DNA of 64,000 nt, from positions 1-64,000 of the forward strand of contig RECE01000241.1 of NCBI GenBank assembly GCA_007694165.1. The letters run 5' to 3'. The position numbers were made by a program, and so were the translations under genes. The stretch is from Bacteroidota bacterium. GTDB lineage: Bacteria > Bacteroidota > Bacteroidia > Bacteroidales > UBA7960. The notes below the pieces were generated by a model. The model did not search any database. It saw only the letters and a program-made list of their open reading frames with translations, and was not told where the DNA came from. Shown here in pieces: positions 34,514-43,247 of the stretch (position 1 is the first letter of the stretch; every line of letters starts with the position of its first letter).

Positions 34514-35761
34514 TTACTCTTCAAGAATAAACTTCCTCATCATTGCTTCTCTGATTTCATAATGGACGTTCAACTGTTCCACATTTCTGTACCACTCTGC
34601 CATTGCAGCAGGCTGGCGGTATTTTTCAATATGAAAAGGCATAACCTTGTCAATGTTTTTATAGTGCATAATTACTATCTCTCTGAACCGTTCAGGAGCC
34701 AGCAGACCTGAGGCCAGCAGCTGGGAGAATCTCTCATAAAAACGGTTTTGAAACGCTTCATCTTCGTACAAGAGATAAAACAGGTCTGTTACCGGGTTGC
34801 TGCGCACCCGGTCAAGAAAGGTAAGTGGTCCCCTTTTCTTATGTGAAATGTTGGCATGATCAAGGTCAAACATAAAAAACCGGAACGGCGCATCTCCAAC
34901 AGCAAAAATCCTGACATTATTATGGGGCCAGTCCCGATTGGCAATAAAAGTATTAAAAATGATGTAATCTATGAAATTGTTCACATCTATCTCTTGTCTG
35001 ACGTAGAGAGTATTGCGATTATCAATAGCATCGAGTAAATTCCGGATTCGCTGGTAATCGCCGTTTTGTATTTCAATGATTACTGCGTCATTCTCATTAT
35101 CCGGACTGATCTTTGCCAGGGATATCCTATCAGGTGTTGTTTGGTATAACCCTGCTATTCCCCTTGCCGTAGACTCCGACCTGATGTTCATTACCCCCAG
35201 AAATTTGCCATTTAGAAAAACCGCCGCCTGCTCACCATACATCAAATCAAGATCAAGGCCCGCATCCATGGCCAGTTGTGTGTATGAGATATCCTTAATC
35301 ATGGTGGGATTAAAACTGTTGCTGAAATCGTTGCCCGAATTTCGCAATCGCAGGCTGTAAAGCAAATCAAGATTATGCCGGGACATTATGCTCACCGGGT
35401 TTAGAACAGTTTGCATTTGATTGTCAATGGGTTGTTCAAATCTAACACCCAATGATTTGAGTTCATACTTCCTGGATCCAGAACCTTTGATTCCGAAACG
35501 GACATTGGCTGCAGAAAATACAAGCTCATTATCCCGATAGACATCCATCAATCCGTAAACATATATGTCGCTCCAATAGTTTTCGTACATATGATTATAC
35601 TCTTGTGGATTCATGGTAAGGTTAACCACTGCAAGCCCGAAATCCATGCTAATGGGGTTGATATCCCCTACCTGCGGGAATTCATGACTGAACTTCTCCT
35701 GGAAATCTGAACAAGAAGCCAGAAGTGCAGAAAGGATAAAAATGATAACAATCTTCTTCAT
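34514..35761 (-). CDS. CotH-type kinase lipoprotein
   Basis: 415-residue CotH kinase-family protein; spore-coat CotH of Bacillus is an atypical protein kinase, but the substrates of bacterial surface forms are unknown. Lipobox LLASC (Cys17) indicates an exported lipoprotein. Family motifs are GIKGSGSRKY, a region rich in Arg that includes LRLRNSGND, then NRDWPHNNVRIF and FMFDLDHA, where the DLD probably binds metal. The start overlaps the stop of the outer-membrane protein gene by 4 bases. No VTC-domain polyphosphate polymerase, the common partner of CotH, is nearby. Confidence 0.88.
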   Translation of the reverse strand: MKKIVIIFILSALLASCSDFQEKFSHEFPQVGDINPISMDFGLAVVNLTMNPQEYNHMYENYWSDIYVYGLMDVYRDNELVFSAANVRFGIKGSGSRKYELKSLGVRFEQPIDNQMQTVLNPVSIMSRHNLDLLYSLRLRNSGNDFSNSFNPTMIKDISYTQLAMDAGLDLDLMYGEQAAVFLNGKFLGVMNIRSESTARGIAGLYQTTPDRISLAKISPDNENDAVIIEIQNGDYQRIRNLLDAIDNRNTLYVRQEIDVNNFIDYIIFNTFIANRDWPHNNVRIFAVGDAPFRFFMFDLDHANISHKKRGPLTFLDRVRSNPVTDLFYLLYEDEAFQNRFYERFSQLLASGLLAPERFREIVIMHYKNIDKVMPFHIEKYRQPAAMAEWYRNVEQLNVHYEIREAMMRKFILEE

Positions 35762-36453
35762 TTCGTTGCTTTGCTTTTTGACATATGCGTTTGGCTCGTC
35801 TTGTTGGCTTTCGATTTTGTGTTGAATCGATCATGCTGCCAGCTTTTATCGCCCGATAAAGGTCTGTCAGATTTCGAAAACAATCTATAGCTGACTCCCG
35901 TTTGAATATGTAAAGAGGGATCATTTAGCAGGTAAACCTTGGGCAATCCGGCATTTTGATGCAATGATAACATTAAATTCAAGCGATTACCGATTTGATA
36001 ATCCATTCGTAAATTCATATCAAACCTTATGTTGTGAGAACCCCGTATATGAAACATTTTCAAATCCTTATTGTTTCTTATTCCACCTCCGGCTGAAAGT
36101 TTTATTTGGTCATTAATGTTGATGCCAGCCAGGAAAGGGATGTAAATTTTCAGACTTCGGGATGTATATTCCGAAAAACCTACACGCCCGGTTACGGCAA
36201 TACCCATGCCATAAACTCCTGTTTGAAAGCTCCACCGGTGGGATATGGGTACGTTTATCCGGGAACCCAGACTAAAGGAGGCTCCGTTAATATTCCTTGC
36301 ATATTCCTGGCCCAGATAAAAAGTCCTGTGACTGAATGTATAACCGGCTATTCCTTCAGCATAAAATGTTGTCTGCCCAAAAGTAACTGTGCTACAAACC
36401 ATGAAAATGCAGGATAGGAATAGTCTTGCTGAATTACGATGTGGTAAAACCAT
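35758..36453 (-). CDS. Predicted outer-membrane beta-barrel protein
   Basis: 231 residues with a signal peptide cut near TFGQ. The mature part alternates polar and aromatic residues in strands, as in small porin-like or OmpW-type barrels (QTGVYGMGIAVTGRVGF, then NLRMDYQIGNRLNLMLSL). The last 35 residues are Lys/Ser-rich and do not look like a barrel strand, so it does not end in the usual aromatic residue. First gene of the minus-strand block with CotH, the lamin-tail protein and the acyltransferase. Confidence 0.7.
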   Translation of the reverse strand: MVLPHRNSARLFLSCIFMVCSTVTFGQTTFYAEGIAGYTFSHRTFYLGQEYARNINGASFSLGSRINVPISHRWSFQTGVYGMGIAVTGRVGFSEYTSRSLKIYIPFLAGININDQIKLSAGGGIRNNKDLKMFHIRGSHNIRFDMNLRMDYQIGNRLNLMLSLHQNAGLPKVYLLNDPSLHIQTGVSYRLFSKSDRPLSGDKSWQHDRFNTKSKANKTSQTHMSKSKATK

Positions 36454-36623
36454 AATTTATACGGTGCAAATTTCGCAGCTTCAAACATCCTTAAAAGGTG
36501 TAAGACATGTGGATGTTCGAATTATATCCTTCTGTTGTTAAACAATTTGCAAAAATACAATAAATTAGCCTCATCTGTTTCAGTATAATTGCTGAATATG
36601 CTTATACTGTAATCCAAAATCTT

Positions 36624-36631
36624 TAGATTTG
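36624..36631 (+). promoter_or_regulatory. -7 element for the O-antigen ligase gene
   Basis: TAGATTTG, exact TAnnTTTG match. It ends 27 bases before the ATG at 36659 and overlaps the start of the track ORF, arguing for the later start. No TTG at -33. Confidence 0.4.
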
Positions 36632-36658
36632 CACAGGATATTCAACAAATACATTCCC

Positions 36659-38272
36659 ATGAAGGGCAAAAAATCACTACCCCTTTTTTCTGAAAACACA
36701 CATACCTGGATATACTTTGTTTTATTGTGCATCCTGGCTGCAGCCATGCCTACCTCCAGGTTTGTGATGAGTCTCAGCCAATTGCTCATGGGAGCCAACT
36801 GGCTTCTGGAAGGGAATTATCGCGAGAAATTCCAGCGTTTCAAAAGCAATAAAGCAGCCATAACATTTCTTTCCCTGTTCAGCATTTATGTGGTGGCTTT
36901 GCTATGGACGGAAGACTTGCGATATGCCCTGGGAAAAAACCTTGTAGACAAGCTCCCCATGCTCACCCTGACCTTTATGGTTGCCTCCTCCAAGCCCATT
37001 CGCAGCTGGCAGGTATATCTGCTTGCCTATGTTTTTTTTGCTTCCGTACTGGTTACCTCCTTTATCGGTTTTTATGTGTTTATAACCGAAAGCTATACAA
37101 ACTTTCGCCATGTTTCGCCTTATATTTCTCATGTGTATCTAAGCATGATGATTTGCATGACCATCGGTATGCTACCATGGCTCACTCATAAACTGACAGA
37201 AGATTATCGATTGCGCATTTTGGCATGGGTAGTTGTAGCATGGCTCATTGTTTTCCTTTTTATCCTCAATTCTTTTACCGGTCTGATTTGCTTTGGCGGG
37301 ATGATTCTGTTTCTGTTCATCAGATTTTCTCACCGTATCAAAAGCCTCTGGATAAAAGCATCCATTGTATCACTGTTTCTGGCAGCAATAATATCCGGAG
37401 TGTATTTAATCAGTTCGATGTATCAGCTGGTGAGTAAAACCATTGAGGTTCCAAAGGAATCTTTGAGCGAAAAATCAGCTGAAGGCAACGCATACACGCA
37501 TTCTTTAAGCAACCCAATGCGCGAAAATGGCCATTACGTATACAGATTCATTGCCGATTCCGAGTTGCGCGAAAAATGGAACCAGCTGAGTGAAAAAGAA
37601 TATAATGGAAAAGATGTTCGTGGCAACCTCATAAGAGACAATGTTCTGCGGTATCTTTCATCCAAAGGAGAAAGGAAAGACAAAGAAGCCTTATCGCGAC
37701 TTGAAGAAGAAGAAATCCGGGCTATAGAAAGGGGCGTAACCAATTATCTCTACCTGGAGTGGCCCGGGGTACAAACAAGATTACATCAAACAGTTTGGGA
37801 AATTTACTGGTACAGGGAAATGGGAGATCCCACAGGCTTTTCATTTGCCCAGCGCCTGGAGTTCTGGCAGGCCTCCTGGATTGCATTCAAAGAAAAACCC
37901 ATTCTGGGCTGGGGCACGGGAGATATCTTTATAGCTATGTATTATGGACTGGAAAGTATCGACTCCCCTCTTGACAACTATCATTTCAAACCCCACAATC
38001 AGTACCTGCTGTTTCTGAATACTTTCGGTGTGTTGGGCGCTATACTTTTCTTTTTGATTTATTGGCGCTATGTAATGCTATCTAAAGTCTGGAAATATCT
38101 GCCCTTTAACCTTTTCCTGGTAATCATGCTGGTTTCCATGCTGGCCAACAATCCCATTGATGCCCAGGCGGGCCAAACATTCTTTACATTTTTCACTTTG
38201 TATTTTGGTGTTTTATACCCCTGGAAATTAATTAACAACCCAGACAATAATCATACAAACAACAAAGAGTAG
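36659..38272 (+). CDS. O-antigen ligase / polymerase family membrane protein
   Basis: Wzy_C family integral membrane protein of 537 residues, likely joining or polymerising surface glycan in the periplasm. About ten hydrophobic helices. A large soluble loop (about 265-410) is rich in charged residues. The family signature is RLEFWQASWIAFKEKPILGWGTGD, followed by PHNQYLLFLNTFGV (His of the H/P-rich motif) and a last helix group. The start chosen is the ATG giving MKGKKSLPLF; the track start is a TTG in the promoter. It converges on a transferase gene with a 2-base gap. Confidence 0.88.
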   Translation: MKGKKSLPLFSENTHTWIYFVLLCILAAAMPTSRFVMSLSQLLMGANWLLEGNYREKFQRFKSNKAAITFLSLFSIYVVALLWTEDLRYALGKNLVDKLPMLTLTFMVASSKPIRSWQVYLLAYVFFASVLVTSFIGFYVFITESYTNFRHVSPYISHVYLSMMICMTIGMLPWLTHKLTEDYRLRILAWVVVAWLIVFLFILNSFTGLICFGGMILFLFIRFSHRIKSLWIKASIVSLFLAAIISGVYLISSMYQLVSKTIEVPKESLSEKSAEGNAYTHSLSNPMRENGHYVYRFIADSELREKWNQLSEKEYNGKDVRGNLIRDNVLRYLSSKGERKDKEALSRLEEEEIRAIERGVTNYLYLEWPGVQTRLHQTVWEIYWYREMGDPTGFSFAQRLEFWQASWIAFKEKPILGWGTGDIFIAMYYGLESIDSPLDNYHFKPHNQYLLFLNTFGVLGAILFFLIYWRYVMLSKVWKYLPFNLFLVIMLVSMLANNPIDAQAGQTFFTFFTLYFGVLYPWKLINNPDNNHTNNKE

Positions 38273-38274
38273 TA

Positions 38275-39318
38275 TCAGTGTTTACTTTTTAAAAACCTCA
38301 AAATAATCTCAGCGGCCTTATTGCCATGAGAAATGTTTGTGTCATCGAAAATAATCTTGTTCCAATACTCCCGATCTTTTTCTTTCAAATCTGGTTGAAT
38401 CCTATATCGCTCAACTGCACCGGATAGTTCATCTACCTGATCAATTTGCAAGCTAATTTCACTGATCATTTTCCCAATCTCGGGTGTTAGCCGGGGGCTG
38501 AAAGGGACTCTAAAGGCGATAACAGGCTTATTAAGGGCGCAAAATTCGGCAATGACCGAACTGGTGTCACTTATCAGAAAATCGGCCAGAAGCATCGCCT
38601 CTGCCATTTGCTGGCTGTTTACAATACAGACACCTTGTTGTTGGATTATGCTTTTCCATTTGAAAGAGATAGCAGGATGCAGACTTACCATGATGTTAAA
38701 CTGGTCTGCCAGGTTAGTCAGCTTGTCGGCCCAACGATCAATGGCACTCATCCCGGATTTGTCCCAGGTGGAAGTAAACAACAATGTTATTTTATTCTTA
38801 TCGAGACTGGCATTTTCAAACAGACAGGTACTTTTACTGATAACTTTTTCATCTTTAAAACTATCAAGTGGGGGATAACCTCCCGAAACAGCTCCCTTAA
38901 TACCCATGGTTCTGGCAATATCTGCCTCATGCGAGGAGGTAAACAAGAACACATCAAATATATTATACTTTTTGGCATTTATCATGCGTTTGAAATGATA
39001 TGGCCCGTGCCTCATTCCTATTTTTTTTATCTCTGCCACCGGAAAGAGGTGAAATGCATGACGCACCATAACAAGCACTTCAGGAAAAGCAGGCCATTTT
39101 TTTACCGGTAGCCCTTTGGCTTGAAGCAATTCTACAACCGTCTTGCTGCGTGTAGTAAGGAGAAAAGAGGAGGGCAAATGAGGCAAGAGATTTTCAATAA
39201 CCCGGTAATCGTGCTCTGTAGCCACATAAAAAACCAAACCATCAAGGGTGTGGTTGAGCTTTTTCACCTTCCAGGTAAGCCAGTAAGGAACTTTGAGCAA
39301 AATTCCGGAAATTACCAT
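38275..39318 (-). CDS. CDP-glycerol glycerophosphotransferase-like (TagF/TagB family) transferase
   Basis: 347 residues, GT-B-like architecture as in teichoic acid polymerases. C-terminal nucleotide-binding half shows GGYPPLD, LFTSTWDKSGM, MVSLHPAISFK and LISDTSSVIAEFCAL, the conserved PF04464 order. The true substrate in a Gram-negative bacterium is unlikely to be teichoic acid; glycerol- or ribitol-phosphate in a surface glycan is possible. It follows a GT4 enzyme by 17 bases on the same strand. Confidence 0.8.
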   Translation of the reverse strand: MVISGILLKVPYWLTWKVKKLNHTLDGLVFYVATEHDYRVIENLLPHLPSSFLLTTRSKTVVELLQAKGLPVKKWPAFPEVLVMVRHAFHLFPVAEIKKIGMRHGPYHFKRMINAKKYNIFDVFLFTSSHEADIARTMGIKGAVSGGYPPLDSFKDEKVISKSTCLFENASLDKNKITLLFTSTWDKSGMSAIDRWADKLTNLADQFNIMVSLHPAISFKWKSIIQQQGVCIVNSQQMAEAMLLADFLISDTSSVIAEFCALNKPVIAFRVPFSPRLTPEIGKMISEISLQIDQVDELSGAVERYRIQPDLKEKDREYWNKIIFDDTNISHGNKAAEIILRFLKSKH

Positions 39319-39335
39319 ATTGAGAAAATTACAAT

Positions 39336-40427
39336 TTATTTGTTCTTTTTCACTTGCATCCTTTGTTCGATGAAGGCTTGCAGTTGCGTCACCATTGTTT
39401 CCATGCCAAATTTCTGACGAACAAAAGTTTTGGCTTTCTCGCCTGTAATTTTGAAATCCTCCGGATTACCCATGGCAAACTTTAGCGCCTCAGCAATAGC
39501 AGAGGAATCAAAAGGAGGAATAAGATAAGCAAACTGACCATTATTGCTAAGTTCTTCTGCTCCATTCACGCGTGTCATGATTACAGGTTTACCATAAGCC
39601 ATTGCCTCCATGGCTGCATTAGGCATCCCTTCATAAAGAGATGCATGAACAAAGAAATCACATGCTTTTAGGTAAGGAGAGGGATCATGGACATAGCCTT
39701 CAAAATGGACCATTTCGTCTACCCCTTTCTCCCTGGCATAGTCTATGAGTCGTTGTTTATCTTTGCCTTCACCCACAATAAAAAAGAGCAATTGAGGAAA
39801 TTGCTTTTTAATTTCAGAAATTGCATCCAGCAGGAAGAAATAGCCTTTATGTGACGCAACAAGTCTTCCCAAACACATTACCATTGTCCTGCCTGGGAAT
39901 TTACTGGTAAAATCGTAGGGTTCGCAAGCCTTGTTTATCTCCAGTCCATTGTAAATCACTTTCACAAATCCTGGTTCAGTAAATCCCATCTGGTGGTAAA
40001 TTTTTTCAATGGAATGAGTGTTGGTAACAATACCATCAACAAACTTGCGGGTGAGAAACATATTCTTCTTGCTTTTTCCTGAAGGAGGTAGCCCGCTCCT
40101 TTTTAAAACCAATGAGGCACCACCCCATCTGGCTGCCAACCCAGAAACCAATTGATCACGACCTTTGGTAAAAACCACATCAATTTTATTTTTGCGGATG
40201 TAGCGTGCTATGCGAAAGGCCTGGTAAATGCTAAGGTTGCTCAATATGTTGAATGTGTGGGTTTTAACTCCCCGTTTCTCAGCTTCTGCCAGTAAAACAG
40301 AACCCCCTCTCCCTCCAACAGTTACATCATGCCCGCGCCCGGCAAGACCGGAAGCAGCTTTTATAACCCACCTCTCTCCTCCTCCGTATTTATTTTTACC
40401 AATGGTGTGTATAAAGAGAATGTGCAT
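39336..40427 (-). CDS. Glycosyltransferase family 4 protein
   Basis: 363 residues, retaining GT-B glycosyltransferase. N-terminal GGGERWVIKAA, C-terminal LGRLVASHKGYFFLLDAI and HASLYEGMPNAAMEAMAYGKPVI with the conserved Glu-x7-Glu (EGMPNAAME). Sugar and acceptor are unknown. It probably serves LPS or O-antigen assembly together with the CDP-glycerol-type transferase next door and the ligase across the convergent boundary. hflX ends 72 bases upstream. Confidence 0.9.
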   Translation of the reverse strand: MHILFIHTIGKNKYGGGERWVIKAASGLAGRGHDVTVGGRGGSVLLAEAEKRGVKTHTFNILSNLSIYQAFRIARYIRKNKIDVVFTKGRDQLVSGLAARWGGASLVLKRSGLPPSGKSKKNMFLTRKFVDGIVTNTHSIEKIYHQMGFTEPGFVKVIYNGLEINKACEPYDFTSKFPGRTMVMCLGRLVASHKGYFFLLDAISEIKKQFPQLLFFIVGEGKDKQRLIDYAREKGVDEMVHFEGYVHDPSPYLKACDFFVHASLYEGMPNAAMEAMAYGKPVIMTRVNGAEELSNNGQFAYLIPPFDSSAIAEALKFAMGNPEDFKITGEKAKTFVRQKFGMETMVTQLQAFIEQRMQVKKNK

Positions 40428-40499
40428 ATAGATGTACTTTTTGGCGGTCTGGATTTTGGTGCCTCTGGGGTGAAAAGTTCAAAGTTGTAACAGAAATTA

Positions 40500-41735
40500 T
40501 CAGGGGTTGTCGGGGTTGTCGAAATCCTCGCCCCAGGGTTTATAATTGGGTACATCATAAGGATATCGAACCTTGTGAATGGTCAGCACATTCTCATACA
40601 GCATTTTCCTGAAGTTTTCTATATTGTCTTTTTCTTTGGCAGAAATAAAAATACAGGGGGCATTTTCCTGTGCCATCCAGGTTTGCTTCAGGCTCTCCAG
40701 GCTCATATTCTCTTTGGTGGCGGGAGTAAGGTCATCTTCCTCTTTTTGCACAAAGGAATAATTATCTATTTTGTTGAAAACCATGATTGTTTCCTTTTGG
40801 TCGTCGCCAAGGATATCGTTAAGGGTTTCTTTTACCACCGCTATCTGTTCTTCAAAATTGGGGTGTGAAATATCCACCACATGGAGCAATATATCGGCTT
40901 CTCTTACCTCATCAAGGGTAGACTTAAAAGAGTCAATGAGATGATGGGGCAGTTTTCGGATAAACCCTACCGTATCAGAAAGCAGGAAGGGCAGTGTTTC
41001 AATCACCATTTTTCTCACCGTGGTATCCAGGGTTGCAAATAGTTTGTCCTCAGCAAATACTTCCGACTTGCTGAGCATGTTCATGATGGTTGATTTGCCC
41101 ACGTTGGTGTATCCTACCAGGGCCACCCTAACCATATTTCCTCTGTTTGAGCGCTGGGTTGACTTTTGCTTATCAATTTGCTCCAGCTTTTTTTTCAGCA
41201 ATGAAATTCTGTCGCGTACGATACGGCGGTCGGTTTCAATCTCCCGTTCACCGGGTCCTTTCAATCCGATACCCCCTTTTTGGCGTTCCAGGTGGGTCCA
41301 CATACCGGCAAGGCGTGGCAGCAGGTACTGGTATTGTGCCAGTTCCACCTGTGTGCGGGCATTGGCCGATCGGGCACGCAGGGCAAAAATGTCGAGAATA
41401 AGGTTGCTGCGATCCAGCACCCGGCATTTTACAGCCCTCTCTACGTTGCGCTGCTGAGAAGGAGAAATCTCATCATCAAATATCAGGATATCGATCTCAT
41501 TTTCCTTGATATATTCGGTTATCTCCTCCAGCTTCCCTTTTCCTACGAAGGTGGTTTTATCGGGCCTATCCAGTTTTTGTGTAAAGCGTTTCAGGGTTTT
41601 TCCCCCTGCGGTATCTACCAAAAACTCCAGCTCATCAAGGTATTCGGCTACCGTTTCTTCTGACTGCCGTCCAAGAATAACCCCAACCAGTACAACCGTT
41701 TCTTTCTCTTTCGCTGTTACAATATTCTTTTGCAT
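40500..41735 (-). CDS. hflX: GTPase HflX
   Basis: Ribosome-associated GTPase that splits or rescues stalled 70S ribosomes under stress. 411 residues: N-terminal HflX domain (about 20-165; GRQSEETVAEYLDEL, KTTFVGKGKLEEI), a coiled-coil linker (FGRLEK-like block LKGPGEREIETDRRI), and a G domain with GYTNVGKST, DTVGFI and FNKID. A short C-terminal tail follows. Ten bases separate it from a small membrane protein upstream, suggesting cotranscription. Confidence 0.96.
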   Translation of the reverse strand: MQKNIVTAKEKETVVLVGVILGRQSEETVAEYLDELEFLVDTAGGKTLKRFTQKLDRPDKTTFVGKGKLEEITEYIKENEIDILIFDDEISPSQQRNVERAVKCRVLDRSNLILDIFALRARSANARTQVELAQYQYLLPRLAGMWTHLERQKGGIGLKGPGEREIETDRRIVRDRISLLKKKLEQIDKQKSTQRSNRGNMVRVALVGYTNVGKSTIMNMLSKSEVFAEDKLFATLDTTVRKMVIETLPFLLSDTVGFIRKLPHHLIDSFKSTLDEVREADILLHVVDISHPNFEEQIAVVKETLNDILGDDQKETIMVFNKIDNYSFVQKEEDDLTPATKENMSLESLKQTWMAQENAPCIFISAKEKDNIENFRKMLYENVLTIHKVRYPYDVPNYKPWGEDFDNPDNP

Positions 41736-41745
41736 CTGGTTACTG

Positions 41746-42078
41746 TTATTTGTTTCCGTTTGATAAAAAGTACATAGACATGGAGCTGATTATCAGCCAC
41801 TGCACAAGAGTTCCGGTGAACCCCTGGTAGCCTGTAACCAGCTGTAAAACTGACAATATGAGCAAACCCAGCCCGGCAATTACCGTCAATGCGTTTTTGG
41901 TGAATCCGCCAATAAAGAGGAGCAATCCAAAAACTACGAAACCGGCAGCAAACCAGAACCGTTGCCCGCTAAGGTTAAATTGCATAAAAATACCGAAAAA
42001 CCGGTGATAAATAAATACTACAAGCGCCAGCCGCATCGCCCACGATGCAATGCCGGACAAACTTTTCCATGGCTTCAT
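41746..42078 (-). CDS. Small four-helix membrane protein, unknown
   Basis: 110 residues with four evenly spaced hydrophobic helices (about 11-30, 38-57, 61-80 and 88-105) and no other domain that I recognise. ATG start MKPWKSLSGIAS; the C-terminus ends STSMYFLSNGNK-like, Lys-rich. It lies between trpS (92 bases upstream) and hflX (10 bases downstream) on one strand. The hydrophobic pattern and tight spacing to hflX argue for a real gene. Confidence 0.75.
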   Translation of the reverse strand: MKPWKSLSGIASWAMRLALVVFIYHRFFGIFMQFNLSGQRFWFAAGFVVFGLLLFIGGFTKNALTVIAGLGLLILSVLQLVTGYQGFTGTLVQWLIISSMSMYFLSNGNK

Positions 42079-42170
42079 ATACGTTTATATTTATATTTCA
42101 AAAGGGCAATGAGTCAGTGTTTCGGCATTTTTCTACCACAGCCTAAAAGTAACTGAAGATGGATGATTTC

Positions 42171-43166
42171 TCAGAAAGGTTTGAAACCGATAACTTCCCG
42201 AACCTCTTTTACTGTTTTGGCTGCACTCTCGCGGGCTTTTTCTGCGCCCATTCTTGCTACTTTGCTAAGATACACATCATCAGCACTTATTTCAAGTATT
42301 TTTTCCCGCAGGGGAGTAGTAAATACAATGACATCTTCGGCCAGTTGTTTTTTCAAATCGCCATAACGGATTTGGCAACTGTTGTATTGATCTTCAAAAT
42401 AGCTCACAGTATCATCAGACGAAACTACCTTCATGATGTTGAAGATATTCTCTATGGCCTGGGCTTTGGGCTGGTTCATTTCTGTTGGGCCGCTATCGGT
42501 TACAGCACGCATTATTTTTTTTCTGATGGTTTTGGGATCATCGGCAAGAAAAACCGCATTGCCCTCCCCTTCAGATTTGCCCATCTTGGTGCTTCCGTCA
42601 AGGCCGGGGATTTTAATCAGCTCTACCCCAAAATTGAATGCATAAGGCTCTGGGAAGTACTCAGTATTATACATCCGGTTGAAGCGTTTGCCAAAGGTAC
42701 GGGCCATTTCGAGATGCTGCTCCTGATCTTTGCCAACAGGAACCTTGGTGGCTCTGTGAATAAGAATATCGGCAGCCATCAAAACAGGATAGGTAAGCAA
42801 CCCGGCATTGATATTATCGGTCTGCTTTCGGGCCTTGTCCTTAAAGGTGGTGCAACGTTCCAGCTCTCCCATGTATGCATTCATGTTGAGCAAAAGATAA
42901 AGCTCCGCTACTTCGGGCACATCGCTCTGAATATAGAGGGTGGCCACTTCAGGATCTATTCCTGCTGCCAGGTATTCTACCAGAACCTGTCTTACATTTT
43001 GATGCAAATCTTCAGGTGTGGGATGAGTGGTGAGCGAATGATAATCGGCAATAAAGAAATAGCAGCGATGTTGGTGCTGCATTTTGATGAAGTTTTTTAT
43101 CGCACCAAAATAGTTTCCCAGGTGCAGGTTGCCTGTAGAACGAATGCCACTTAATACAGTTTCCAT
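42171..43166 (-). CDS. trpS: Tryptophan-tRNA ligase
   Basis: Class I synthetase that charges tRNA-Trp; 331 residues, the normal bacterial size. HIGH-type motif is GNLHLGNY near residue 12-19, the KMSKS equivalent is STKMGKSEG, and AADILIHRATKVPVGKDQEQH is the dimer/adenylate block. The start METVLSGIRSTG is the family start. A minus-strand TATCTTTG -7 match (43238-43245) lies upstream, though without a spaced TTG. recJ ends 81 bases upstream. Confidence 0.97.
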   Translation of the reverse strand: METVLSGIRSTGNLHLGNYFGAIKNFIKMQHQHRCYFFIADYHSLTTHPTPEDLHQNVRQVLVEYLAAGIDPEVATLYIQSDVPEVAELYLLLNMNAYMGELERCTTFKDKARKQTDNINAGLLTYPVLMAADILIHRATKVPVGKDQEQHLEMARTFGKRFNRMYNTEYFPEPYAFNFGVELIKIPGLDGSTKMGKSEGEGNAVFLADDPKTIRKKIMRAVTDSGPTEMNQPKAQAIENIFNIMKVVSSDDTVSYFEDQYNSCQIRYGDLKKQLAEDVIVFTTPLREKILEISADDVYLSKVARMGAEKARESAAKTVKEVREVIGFKPF

Positions 43167-43247
43167 TGATAATATCGAGAATTATGGTTTATGATAGTAG
43201 ATTTTGTATTGACAAAACCAGGTAAAAAAACGGTTTGCAAAGATAGG

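Noticed and set aside
42159-43154. 331-residue plus-strand ORF opposite trpS
   Set aside because: Shadow of trpS, whose HIGH and KMSKS motifs are on the minus strand.
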